A stretch of DNA of 64,000 bases, from positions 2,692,001-2,756,000 of the forward strand of contig OZ014420.1 of assembly GCA_963965975.1 (NCBI GenBank), read 5' to 3'. Source of the stretch: Xestospongia bergquistia (Eukaryota > Porifera > Demospongiae > Haplosclerida > Petrosiidae). Numbering within the stretch: the first letter of the stretch is position 1; each line of letters opens with the position of its first letter. Under the pieces are notes generated by a model. That model was given only the letters and a program-made list of their open reading frames with translations. It was not told where the DNA came from and did not search any database. Position numbers and translations under genes: made by a program. Shown in pieces: positions 24,801-37,240 of the stretch.

Positions 24801-26560
24801 ACTTCTCTCAATAGTCTAAACCTTCAAAAGTCTTTAACTTAAAGACTTTAGAGCGTTATTGCAAAGTAACTTACTAATCTGTTAATAGCTGTTTATTTAG
24901 TTAGTGCCATAAAGTCCTTTAGACTGAGCAGTTTACTTTATAAACTTCTCTCAATAGTCTAAATCTACTTAAGTCTTTAACTTAAAGACTTTAGAGCGTT
25001 AATGCAAACTAACTTACTAAACTGTTAATAGCTGTTTATTTAGTTAGTGCCGTAAAGTCCTTTAGACTGAGCAGTTTACTTCATAAACTTCTCTCAATAG
25101 TCTAAAACTTCTAAAGTCTTTAACTTAAAGACCTTAGAGCGTTAATGCAAACTAACTTACTAAACTGTTAATAGCTGTTTATTTAGTTAGTGCCATAAAG
25201 TCCTTTAGACTGAGCAGTTTACTTTATAAACTTCTCTCAATAGTCTAAACCTTCTAAAGTCTTTATCTTAAAGGCTTTAGAGCGTTAATGCAAACTAACT
25301 TACTAAACGGTTAATAGCTGTTTATTTAGTTAGTGCCATAAAGTCCTTCAGACTGACCAGTTTACTTTATAAACTTCTCTCAATACTCTAAACCTTTTGA
25401 AGTCTTTAACTTAAAGACTTTAGAGCGTTAATGCAAAGTAACTTACTAAACTGTTAATAGCTGTTTATTTAGTTAGTGCCATAAAGTCCTTTAGACTGAG
25501 CAGTTTACTTTATAATCTTCTCTCAATAGTCTAAACCTTCTAAAATCTTTAACTTAAAGACTTTAGCGCGTTAATGCCAACTAACTTACTAAACTGTTAA
25601 TAGCTGTTTATTTAGTTAGTGCCATAAAGTCCTTTAGACTGAGCAGTTTACTTTATAAACTTCTCTCAATAGTCTAAACCTTCTAAAGTCTTTAACTTAA
25701 AGACTTTAGAGCGTTATTGCAAACTAACTTACTAAACTGTTAATAGCTCTTTATTTAGTTAGTGCCGTAAAGTCCTTTAGACTGAGCAGTTTACTTCATA
25801 AACTTCTCTCAATAGTCTAAACCTTCTAAAGTCTTTAACTTAAAGACTTAGTGCGTTAATGCAAACTAACTTACTAAACTGTTAATAGCTGTTTATTTAG
25901 TTAGTGCCATAAAGTCCTTTAGACTGAGCAGTTTACTTTATAAACGTCTCTCAATAGTCTAAACCTTCTACAGTCTTTAACTTAAAGACTTTAGAGCGTT
26001 AATGCAAACTAACTTACTAAACTGTTAATCGCTGTTTATTTAGTTAGTGCCATAAAGTCCTTTAGACTGAGCTGTTTACTTTATAAACTTCTCTCAATAG
26101 TCTAAACCTACTTAAGTCTTTAAAATAAAGACTTATAGCGTTAATGCAAACTAACTTACTAAACTGTTAATAGCTGTTTATTTAGTTAGTGCCATAAAGT
26201 CCTTTAGACTGAGCAGTTTACTTTATAAACTTCTCTCAATAGCTAAACCTTCTAAAGTCTTTAACTAAAAGACTTTAGAGCGTTAATGCAAACTAACTTA
26301 CTAAACTGTTAATAGCTGTTTATTTAGTTAGTGCCATAAAGTCCTTTAGACTGAGCGGTTCACTTTAGAAACTTCTCTCAATAGTCTAAACCTTCTAAAG
26401 TCTTTAACTTAAAGACTTTAGAGCGTTAATGCAAACTAACTTAATAAACTGTTAATAGCTGTTTATTGAGTTAGTGCCATAAAGTCCTTTAGACTGAGCA
26501 GTTTACTTTATAAACTTCTCTCAATAGTCTAAACCTTCTAAAGTCTTTAACTTAAAGACT
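18821..26560. repeat. 3854-bp tandem duplication (about 27 satellite units), two near-identical copies
   Basis: Rare variants recur at a constant offset of 3854 bp. TTAGTCAG occurs at 18901 and 22755; TTATATAGTT at 19851 and 23705; CTTTGGATCG at 20421 and 24275; CTTTTGAAGTC at 21541 and 25395 (measured from the T run); GCGGTTCACT at 22501 and 26355. The copies are about 18821-22674 and 22675-26530, and identity fades past about 26560 where TTAGAGCG becomes TTACAGCG. Between the markers I noticed only single-base differences, for example CCTTCAAAAG near 24825 against CCTTCTAAAG in the first copy. The offset is 7 bp short of 27 x 143, reflecting indels carried by both copies. This is a recent large duplication. 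Confidence 0.88.
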
Positions 26561-29500
26561 TTACAGCGTTAATGCAAACTAACTTACTAAACTGTTAATA
26601 GCTGTTTATTTAGTTAGTGCCATAAAGTCCTTTAGACTGAGCAGATTACTTTATAAGCTTCCCTCAATAGTCTAAATCAACTAAAGTCTTTAACTAAAAT
26701 ACTTTGAATCGTTAATGCGAAGTAACTTACTAAACTGTTAATAGCTCTTTATTTAGTTAGTGCCATAAAGTCCTTTAGACTGAGCAGTTTACTTTAGAAA
26801 CTACTCTCAATAGTCTAAACCTTCTAAAGTCTTTAACTTAAAGACTTTAGAGCGTTAATGCAAACTAACTTACTAAACTGTTAAAGCTGTTTATTTAGTT
26901 AGTGCCATAAAGTCCTTTAGACTGAGCAGTTTACTTTATAAACTTCTCTCAATAGTCTAAACCTTCTAAAGTTTTTAACTTAAAGTCTTTAGAGCGTTAA
27001 TGCAAACTAACTTACTAAACTGTTAATAGCTGTTTATTTTGTTAGCGCCATAAAGTCCTTTAGACTGAGCAGTTTACTTTATAAACTTCTCTCAATAGTC
27101 TAAACCTTCTAAAGTCTTTCACTTAAAGACTTTAGAGCGTTAATGCAAACTAACTTACTAAACTGTTAATAGCTGTTTATTTAGTTAGTGCCATAAAGTC
27201 CTTTAGACTGAGCGGTTCACTTTAGAAACTTCTCTCAATAGTCTAAACCTTCTAAAGTCTTTAACTTAAAGACTTTAGAGCGTTAATGCAAACTAACTTA
27301 ATAAACTGTTAATAGCTGTTTATTGATTTAGTGCCATAAAGTCCTTTAGACTGAGCAGTTTACTTTATAAACTTCTCTCAATAGTCTAAACCTTCTAAAG
27401 TCTTTAACTTAAAGACTTTACAGCGTTAATGCAAACTAACTTACTAAACTGTTAATAGCTGTTTATTTAGTTAGTGCCATAAAGTCCTTTAGACTGAGCA
27501 GATTACTTTATAAGCTTCCCTCAATAGTCTAAATCAACTAAAGTCTTTAACTAAAATACTTTGGATCGTTAATGCGAAGTAACTTACTAAACTGTTAATA
27601 GCTCTTTATTTAGTTAGTGCCATAAAGTCCTTTAGACTGAGCAGTTTACTTTAGAAACTTCTCTCAATGGTCTAAACCTTCTAAAGTTTTTAACTTAAAG
27701 TCTTTAGAGCGTTAATGCAAACTAACTTACTAAACTGTTAATAGCTGTTTATTTTGTTAGCGCCATAAAGTCCTTTAGACTGAGCAGTTTACTTTATAAA
27801 CTTCTCTCAATAGTCTAAACCTTCTAAAGTCTTTCACTTAAAGACTTTAGAGCGTTAATGCAAACTAACTTACTAAACTGTTAATAGCTGTTTATTTAGT
27901 TAGTGCCATAAAGTCCTTTAGACTGAGCAGTTTACTATATAAAGTCCTCTCAATAGTCTAAATCTACTAAAGTCTTTAACTAAAAGACTTTAGAGCGTTA
28001 ATGCAAAGTAACTTACTAAACTGTTAATAGCTGTTTATTTTGTTAGTGATATAAAGTCCTTTAGACAGAGCAGTTTACTTTATAAACTTCTCTCAATAGT
28101 CTAAACCTTCTAAAGTCTTTAACTTAAAGACTTTAGAGCGTTATTGCAAAGTAACTTACTAATCTGTTAATAGCTGTTTATTTAGTTAGTGCCATAAAGT
28201 CCTTTAGACTGAGCTGTTTACTTTATAAACTTCTCTCAATAGTCTAAACTACTTAAGTCTTTAAAATAAAGACTTATAGCGTTAATGCAAACTAACTTAC
28301 TAAACTGTTAATAGCTGTTTATTTAGTTAGTGCCATAAAGTCCTTTAGACTGAGCAGTTTACTTTATAAACTTCTCTCAATAGCTAAACCTTCTAAAGTC
28401 TTTAACTAAAAGACTTTAGAGCGTTAATGCAAACTAACTTACTAAACTGTTAATAGCTGTTTATTTAGTTAGTGCCATAAAGTCCTTTAGACTGAGCGGT
28501 TCACTTTAGAAACTTCTCTCAATAGTCTAAACCTTCTAAAGTCTTTAACTTAAAGACTTTAGAGCGTTAATGCAAACTAACTTAATAAACTGTTAATAGC
28601 TGTTTATTGAGTTAGTGCCATAAAGTCCTTTAGACTGAGCAGTTTACTTTATAAACTTCTCTCAATAGTCTAAACCTTCTAAAGTCTTTAACTTAAAGAC
28701 TTTACAGTGTTAATGCAAACTAACTTACTAAACTGTTAATAGCTGTTTATTTAGTTAGTGCCATAAAGACCTTTAGACTGAGCAGATTACTTTATAAGCT
28801 TCCCTCAATAGTCTAAATCAACTAAAGTCTTTAACTAAAATACTTTGGATCGTTAATGCGAAGTAACTTACTAAACTGTTAATAGCTCTTTATTTAGTTA
28901 GTGCCATAAAGTCCTTTAGACTGAGCAGTTTACTTTAGAAACTACTCTCAATAGTCTAAACCTTCTAAAGTCTTTAACTTAAAGACTTTAGAGCGTTAAT
29001 GCAAACTAACTTACTAAACTGTTAAAGCTGTTTATTTAGTTAGTGCCATAAAGTCCTTTACACTGAGCAGTTTACTTTATAAACTTCTCTCAATAGTCTA
29101 AACCTTCTAAAGTTTTTAACTTAAAGTCTTTAGAGCGTTAATGCAAACTAACTTACTAAACTGTTAATAGCTGTTTATTTTGTTAGCGCCATAAAGTCCT
29201 TTAGACTGAGCAGTTTACTTTATAAACTTCTCTCAATAGTCTAAACCTTCTAAAGTCTTTCACTTAAAGACTTTAGAGCGTTAATGCAAACTAACTTACT
29301 AAACTGTTAATAGCTGTTTATTTAGTTAGTGCCATAAAGTCCTTTAGACTGAGCAGTTTACTATATAAAGTCCTCTCAATAGTCTAAATCTACTAAAGTC
29401 TTTAACTAAGAGACTTTAGAGCGTTAATGCAAAGTAACTTACTAAACTGTTAATAGCTGTTTATTTTGTTAGTGATATAAAGTCCTTTAGACAGAGCAGT

Positions 29501-30500
29501 TTACTTTATAAACTTCTCTCAATAGTCTAAACCTTCTAAAGTCTTTAACTTAAAGACTTTAGAGCGTTATTGCAAAGTAACTTACTAATCTGTTAATAGC
29601 TGTTTATTTAGTTAGTGCCATAAAGTCCTTTAGACTGAGCAGTTTACTTTATAAACTTCTCTCAATAGTCTAAACCTTCTAAAGTCTTTCACTTAAAGAC
29701 TTTAGAGCGTTAATGCAAACTAACTTACTAAACTGTTAATAGCTGTTTATTTAGTTAGTGCCATAAAGTCCTTTAGACTGAGCTGTTTACTTTTTAAACT
29801 TCTCTCAATAATCTAAACCTACTAAAGTCTTTAACTTAAAGACTTATATAGTTAATGCAAACTAACTTACTAAACTGTTAATAGCTGTTTATTTAGTTGG
29901 TGCCATAAAGTCCTTTAGACTGAGCAGTTTACTTTATAAACTTCTCTCAATAGTCTAAACCTTCTAAAGTTTTTAACTTAAAGTCTTTAGAGCGTTAATG
30001 CAAACTAACTTACTAAACTGTTAATAGCTGTTTATTTTGTTAGCGCCATAAAGTCCTTTAGACTGAGCAGTTTACTTTATAAACTTCTCTCAATAGTCTA
30101 AACCTTCTAAAGTCTTTCACTTAAAGACTTTAGAGCGTTAATGCAAACTAACTTACTAAACTGTTAATAGCTGTTTATTTAGTTAGTGCCATAAAGTCCT
30201 TTAGACTGAGCAGTTTACTATATAAAGTCCTCTCAATAGTCTAAATCTACTAAAGTCTTTAACTAAGAGACTTTAGAGCGTTAATGCAAAGTAACTTACT
30301 AAACTGTTAATAGCTGTTTATTTTGTTAGTGATATAAAGTCCTTTAGACAGAGCAGTTTACTTTATAAACTTCTCTCAATAGTCTAAACCTTCTAAAGTC
30401 TTTAACTTAAAGACTTTAGAGCGTTATTGCAAAGTAACTTACTAATCTGTTAATAGCTGTTTATTTAGTTAGTGCCATAAAGTCCTTTAGACAGAGCAGT
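26560..30500. repeat. Mosaic of reused satellite blocks (offsets 857, 1284 and 1426 bp)
   Basis: Right of the 3854-bp duplication, shorter blocks of the same variants are reused. The block with GCAGATTACTTTATAAGC and ACTTTGRATCG recurs with its second marker at 26701, 27558 and 28842 (offsets 857 and 1284 bp, about 6 and 9 units). TGTTAGTGATATAAAG recurs at 28041, 29467 and 30324 (offsets 1426 and 857 bp, about 10 and 6 units). TTATATAGTT returns at 29844. The order suggests successive unequal exchanges that reused the same break offsets. Confidence 0.75.
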
Positions 30501-33500
30501 TTACTTTATAAACTTCTCTCAATAGTCTAAATCTACTAAAGTCTTTAACTTAAAGACTTTAGAGCGTTAATGCAAACTAACTTACTAAACTGTTAATAGC
30601 TGTTTATTTAGTTAGTGCCGTAAAGTCCTTTAGACTGAGCAGTTTACTTCATAAACTTCTCTCAATAGTCTAAACCTTCTAAAGTCTTTAACTTAAAGAC
30701 TTTAGAGCGTTAATGCAAAGTAACTTACTAAACTGTTAATATCTGTTTATTTAGTTGGTGCCATAAAGTCCTTTAGACTGAGCAGTTTACTTTATAAACT
30801 TCTCTCAATAGTCTAAACCTTCTAAAGTCTTTATCTTAAAGACTTTAGAGCGTTAATGCAAACTAACTTACTAAACGGTTAATAGCTGTTTATTTAGTTA
30901 GTGCCATAAAGTCCTTCAGACTGACCAGTTTACTTTATAAACTTCTCTCAATACTCTAAACCTTTTGAAGTCTTTAACTTAAAGACTTTAGAGCGTTAAT
31001 GCAAAGTAACTTACTAAACTGTTAATAGCTGTTTATTTAGTTAGTGCCATAAAGTCCTTTAGACTGAGCAGTTTACTTTATAAACTTCTCTCAATAGTCT
31101 AAAACTTCTAAAATCTTTAACTTAAAGACTTTAGCGCGTTAATGCAAACTAACTTACTAAACTGTTAATAGCTGTTTATTTAGTTAGTGCCATAAAGTCC
31201 TTTAGACTGAGCAGTTTACTTCCTAAAATTCTCTCAATAGTCTAAACATTATAAAGTCTTTAACTTAAAGACTTTAGAGCGTTAATGCAAACTAACTTAC
31301 TAAACTGTTAATAGCTGTTTATTTAGTTAGTGCCATAAAGTCCTTTAGAATGAGCAGTTTACTTTATAAACTTCTCTCAATAGTCTAAACCTTCTAAAGC
31401 CTTTAACTTAAAGACTTTAGAGCGTTAATGCAAACTAACTTACTAATCTGTTAATAGCTGTTTATTTAGTTCGTGCCATAAAATCCTTTAGACTGAGCAG
31501 TTTACTTTATAGAATTCTCTAAATAGTCTAAACCTTCTAAAGTCTTCAACTTAAAGACTTTAGAGCGTTAATGCAAACTAACTTACTAAACTGTTAATAG
31601 CTCTTTCTTTAGTTAGTGCCATAAAGTCCTTTAGACTGAGCATTTTACTTTTTAAACTTCCCTCAATAGTCTAAATCTACTAAAGTCTTTAACTTAAAGA
31701 CTTTAGAGCGTTAATGCAAACTAACTTACTAAACTGTTATTAGCTGTTTATTTAGTTAGTGCCATAAAGTCCTTTAGACTGAGCAGTTTACTTTATAAAC
31801 TTCTCTTAATAGTCTAAACCTTCTAAAGTCTTTGACCTAAAACTTTAGAGCGTTAATGCAAACTAACTTACTAAACTGTTAATAGCTGTTTATTTAGTTA
31901 GTGCATAAAGTCCTTTAGACTGAGCAGTTTACTTTATAAACTTCTCTCAATGGTCTAAATCTACTAAAGTCTTTAACTAAAAGACTTTAGAGCGTTAATG
32001 CGAAGTAACTTACTAAACTGTTAATAGCTGTTTATTTAGTTAGTGCCATAAAGTCCTTTAGACTGAGCACTTTACTTTATAAACTTCTCTCAATAGTCTA
32101 AACCTTCTCAAGTCTTTAACTTAAAGACCTTACAGCGTTAATGCAAACTAACTTACTAAACTGTTAAAGCTGTTTATTTAGTTAGTGCCATAAAATCCTT
32201 TAGACTGAGCAGTTTACTTTATAAACTTCTTTCAATAGTTTAAACCTTCTAAAGTCTTTAACTTAAAGACTTTAGAGCGTTATTGCAAACTAACTTACTA
32301 AACAGTTAATAGCTGTTTATTTAGTTAGTGCCATAAAGTCCTTTAGACTGAGCAGTTTACTTCATAAACTTCTCTCAATAGTCTAAACCTTCTAAAGTCT
32401 TTAACTTAAAGACTTTCGAGCGTTAATACAAACTAACTTACTAAACTGTTAATAGCTGTTTATTTAGTTAGTTCCATAAAGTCCTTTAGACTGAGCAGTT
32501 TACTTTATAATCTTCTCTCAATAGTCTAAACCTTCTAAAGTCTTTAACTTAAAGACTTTAGAGCGTTAATGCAAACTAACTTACTAAACTGTTAATAGCT
32601 TTTTATTTATTTAGTGCCATAAAGTCCTTTAGACTGACCTGTTTACTTTATAAACTTCTCTCAATAGTCTAAACCTTCTAAAGTCTTTAACTTAAAGACT
32701 TTAGAGCCTTATTGCAAACTAACTTACTAAACTGTTAATAGCTGTTTATTTAGTTAGTGCCATAAAGTCCTTTAGACTAAGCAGTTTACTTTATAAAGTT
32801 CTCTCAATAGTCTAAACCTTCTAAAGTCTTTAACGTAAAGACTTTAGAGCGTTAATGCAAACTAACTGACTAAACTGTTTATAGCTGTTTATCTAGTTAA
32901 TGACATAAAGTCCTTTAGACTGAGCAGTTTACTTTATAAACTTCTCTCAATAGTCTAAACCTTCTAAAGTCTTTAACTTAAAGACTTTAGAGCGTTAATG
33001 CAAACTAACTTACTAAACTGTTAATAGCTGTTTATTTAGTTAGTGCCATAAAGTCCTTTAGACTGAGCAGTTTACTTTATAAACTTCTCTCAATAGTCTA
33101 AACCTTCTAAAGTCTTTAACTTAAAGACTTTAGAGCGTTAATGCAAAGTAACTTACTAAACTGTTAATAGCTGTTTATTTTGTTAGCGCCATAAAGTCCT
33201 TTAGACAGAGCAGTTTACTTTATAAACTTCTCTCAATAGTCTATACCTTCTAAAGTCTTTCACTTAAAGACTTTAGAGCGTTAATGCAAAGTAACTTACT
33301 AAACTGTTAATAGCTGTTTATGTAGTTAGTGCCATAAAGTCCTTTAGACTGAGCAGTTTACTATATAAAGTCCTCTCAAAAGTCTAAATCTACTAAAGTC
33401 TTCAACTAAAAGACTTTAGGGCGTTAATGCAAAGTAACTTACTAAACTGTTAAAAGCTGTTTATTTAGTTAGTTAGATAAAGTCCTTTAGACTGAGCAGT

Positions 33501-35599
33501 TTACTTTATAAACTTCTCTCAATAGTCTAAACCTTCTAAAGTCTTTAACTTAAACACTTTAGAGCGTTATTGGAAACTAACTTACTAAACTGTTAATAGC
33601 TGTTTATTTAGTTAGTGCCATAAAGTCCTTTAGATTGAGCAGTTTACTTCATAAACTTCTCTCAATAGTCTAAACCTTTTAAAGTCTTTAACTTAAAGAC
33701 TTTATAGCGTTAATGCAAACTAACTTACTAAACTGTTAATAGCTGTTTATTTAGTTAGTGCCATAAAGTCCTTTAGACTGAGCAGTTTACTTTATAAACT
33801 TCTCTCAATAGTCTAAACCTTCTAAAGTCTTTAACTTAAAAACTTTAGAGCGTTAATGCAAACTAACTTACTAAACTGTTAATAGCTGTTTATTTATTTA
33901 GTGCCATAAAGTCCTTTAGACTGAGCTGTTTACTTTATAAGCTTCTCTAAATAGTCTAAACCTTCTAAAGTCTTTAACTTAAAGGCTTTAGAGCGTTAAT
34001 GCAAACTAACTTACTAAACTGTTAATAGCTGTTTATTTAGTTAGTGCCATAAAGTCCTTTAGACTGAGCTGTTCACTTTATAAACTTCTCTCAATAGTCT
34101 AAACCTTCTAAAGTCTTTAACTTAAAGACATTATAGCGTTAATGCAAACTAACTTACTAAACTGTTAATAGCTGTTTATTTAGTTAGTGCCATAAAGTCC
34201 TTTAGACTGAGCAGTTTACTTTATAAACTTCTCTCAATAGTCTAAACCTTCTAAAGTCTTTAACTTAAAGACTTTAGAGCGTTAATGCAAACTAACTTAC
34301 TAAACTGTTAATAGCTGTTTATTTAGTTAGTGTCATAAAGTCCTTTAGACTAAGCAGTTTACTTTATCAACTTCTCTCAATAGTCTAAATCTACTAAAGT
34401 CTTTAACTAAAAGACTTTAGAGCGTTAATGCGAAGTAACTTACTAAACTGTTAATAGCTGTTTATTTAGATAGTGCCATAAAGTCCTTTAGACTGAGCAA
34501 TTTACTTTATAAACTTCTCTCAATAGTCTAAACCTTCTAAAGTCTCTAACTTAAAGACTTTAGAGCGTTAATGCAAACTAACTTACTAAACTGTTAATAG
34601 CTGTTTATTTAGTTAGTGCCATAAAGTCCTTTAGACTGAGCAGTTTACTTTATAAGCTTGTCTGAATAGTCTAAATCTACTAAAGTCTTTAACTAAAATA
34701 GTTTAGAGCGTTAATGGAAGTAACTTATTAAACTGTTAATAGCTGTTTCTTTAGTTAGTGCCATAAAGTCCTTTAGACTGAGCAGTTTACTTTATAAACT
34801 ACTCTCAATAGTCTAAACCTTCTAAAGTCTTTAACTTAAAGACTTTAGAGCGTTAATGCAAACTAACTTACTAAACTGTTAAAGCTGTTTATTTAGTTAG
34901 TGCCATAAAGTCCTTTAGACTGAGCAGTTTACTTTATAAACTTCTCTCAATAGTCTAACCCTTCTAAAGTCTTTAACTTAAAGACTTTAGAGCGTTAATG
35001 CAAACTAACTTACTAAACTGTTAATAGCTGTTTATTTAGTTAGTGTCATAAAGTCCTTTAGACTAAGCTGTTTACTTTATAAACTTCTCTCAATAGTCTA
35101 AATCTACTAAAGTCTTTAACTAAAAGACTTTAGAGCGTTAATGCGAAGTAACTTACTAAACTGTTAATAGCTGTTTATTTAGTTAGTGCCATAAAGTCCT
35201 TTAGACTGAGCACTTTACTTTATAAACAACTCTCAATAGTCTAAACCTTCTAAGTCTTTAACTTAAAGACTTTAGAGCGGTAATGCAAACTAACTTACTA
35301 AACTGTTAAAGCTGTTTATTTAGTTAGTGACATAAAGTCCTTTAGACTGAGCAGTTTACTTTATAAACTTCTCTCAATAGTCTAAATCTACTAAAGTCTT
35401 CAACTTAAAGACTTTAGAGCGTTAATGCCAACTAACCTACTAAACTGTTAATAGCTGTTTCTTTAGTTAGTGCCATAAAGTCCTTTAGACAGAGCAGTTT
35501 ACTTTATAAACTTCTCTCAATAGTCTAAACCTTCTAAAGTCTTTAACTTAAAGACTTTAGAGCGTTAATGCAAACTAACTTACTAAACTGTTAATAGCT

Positions 35600-37240
35600 G
35601 TTTATTTAGTTAGTGCCATAAAGTCCTTTAGACTGAGCAGTTTACTTTTTAAACTTCTCTCAATAGTCTAAACCTTCTAAAGTCTTTATCTTAAACACTT
35701 TAGAGCGTTAATGCAAACAAACTTACTAAACTGTTAATAGCTGTTTATTTAGTTAGTGCCATAAAGTCCTTTAGACTGAGCAGTTTACTTTATAAACTTC
35801 TCTCAATAGTCTAAAGCTACTGAAATCTTTAACTAAAAGACTTTCGAGCGTTAATGCGAAGTAACTTACTAAACTGTTAATAGCTGTTTATTTAGTTAGT
35901 CCCATAAAGTCCTTTAGACTGAGCACTTTACTTTATAAACTACTCTCAATAGTCTAAACCTTCTAAAGTCTTTAACTTAAAGACTTTAGAGCGTTAATGC
36001 AAACTAACTTACTAAACTGTTAATAGCTGTTTATTTAGTTAGTGCCATAAAGTCCTTTAGACTGAGCAGTTTACTTTTTAAACTTCTCTCAATAGTCTAA
36101 ACCTTCTAAAGTCTTTATCTTAAACACTTTAGAGCGTTAATGCAAACAAACTTACTAAACTGTTAATAGCTGTTTATTTAGTTAGTGCCATAAAGTCCTT
36201 TAGACTGAGCAGTTTACTTTATAAACTTCTCTCAATAGTCTAAAGCTACTAAAATCTTTAACTAAAAGACTTTAGAGCGTTAATGCGAAGTAACTTACTA
36301 AACTGTTAATAGCTGTTTATTTAGTTAGTCCCATAAAGTCCTTTAGACTGAGCACTTTACTTTATAAACTACTCTCAATAGTCTAAACCTTCTAAAGTCT
36401 TTAACTTAAAGACTTTAGAGCGTTAATGCAAACTAACTTACTAAACTGTTAATAGCTGTTTATTTAGTTAGTGCCATAAAGTCCTTTAGACTGAGCACTT
36501 TACTTTATAAACTACTCTCAATAGTCTAAACCTTCTAAAGTCTTTATCTTAAACACTTTAGAGCGTTAATGCAAACAAACTTACTAAACTGTTAATAGCT
36601 GTTTATTTAGTTAGTGCCATAAAGTCCTTTAGACTGAGCAGTTTACTTTATAAACTTCTCTCAATAGTCTAAAGCTACTGAAATCTTTAACTAAAAGACT
36701 TTCGAGCGTTAATGCGAAGTAACTTACTAAACTGTTAATAGCTGTTTATTTAGTTAGTCCCATAAAGTCCTTTAGACTGAGCAGTTTACTTTATAAACTT
36801 CTCTCAATAGTCTAAACCTTCTAAAGTCTTTAACTTAAAGACTTTAGAGCGTTAATGCAAACTAACTTACTAAACTGTTAATAGCTGTTTATTTAGTTAG
36901 TGCCATAAAGTCCTTTAGACTGAGCAGTTTACTTTTTAAACTTCTCTCAATAGTCTAAACCTTCTAAAGTCTTTATCTTAAACACTTTAGAGCGTTAATG
37001 CAAACAAACTTACTAAACTGTTAATAGCTGTTTATTTAGTTAGTGCCATAAAGTCCTTTAGACTGAGCAGTTTACTTTATAAACTTCTCTCAATAGTCTA
37101 AAGCTACTAAAATCTTTAACTAAAAGACTTTAGAGCGTTAATGCGAAGTAACTTACTAAACTGTTAATAGCTGTTTATTTAGTTAGTCCCATAAAGTCCT
37201 TTAGACTGAGCACTTTACTTTATAAACTACTCTCAATAGT
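35600..37240. repeat. 429-bp higher-order repeat (trimer), four copies
   Basis: The variant TTATCTTAAACAC occurs at 35686, 36115, 36544 and 36973, spaced exactly 429 bp (3 x 143). Each is followed by a unit with AAAGCTACTRAAATC and then a unit with GTCCCATAAAG. The second marker alternates GAAATC, AAAATC, GAAATC, AAAATC, and the first base triplet of the CGAGCG/AGAGCG change alternates with it, so an 858-bp pair was probably duplicated once more after the trimer formed. Confidence 0.85.
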
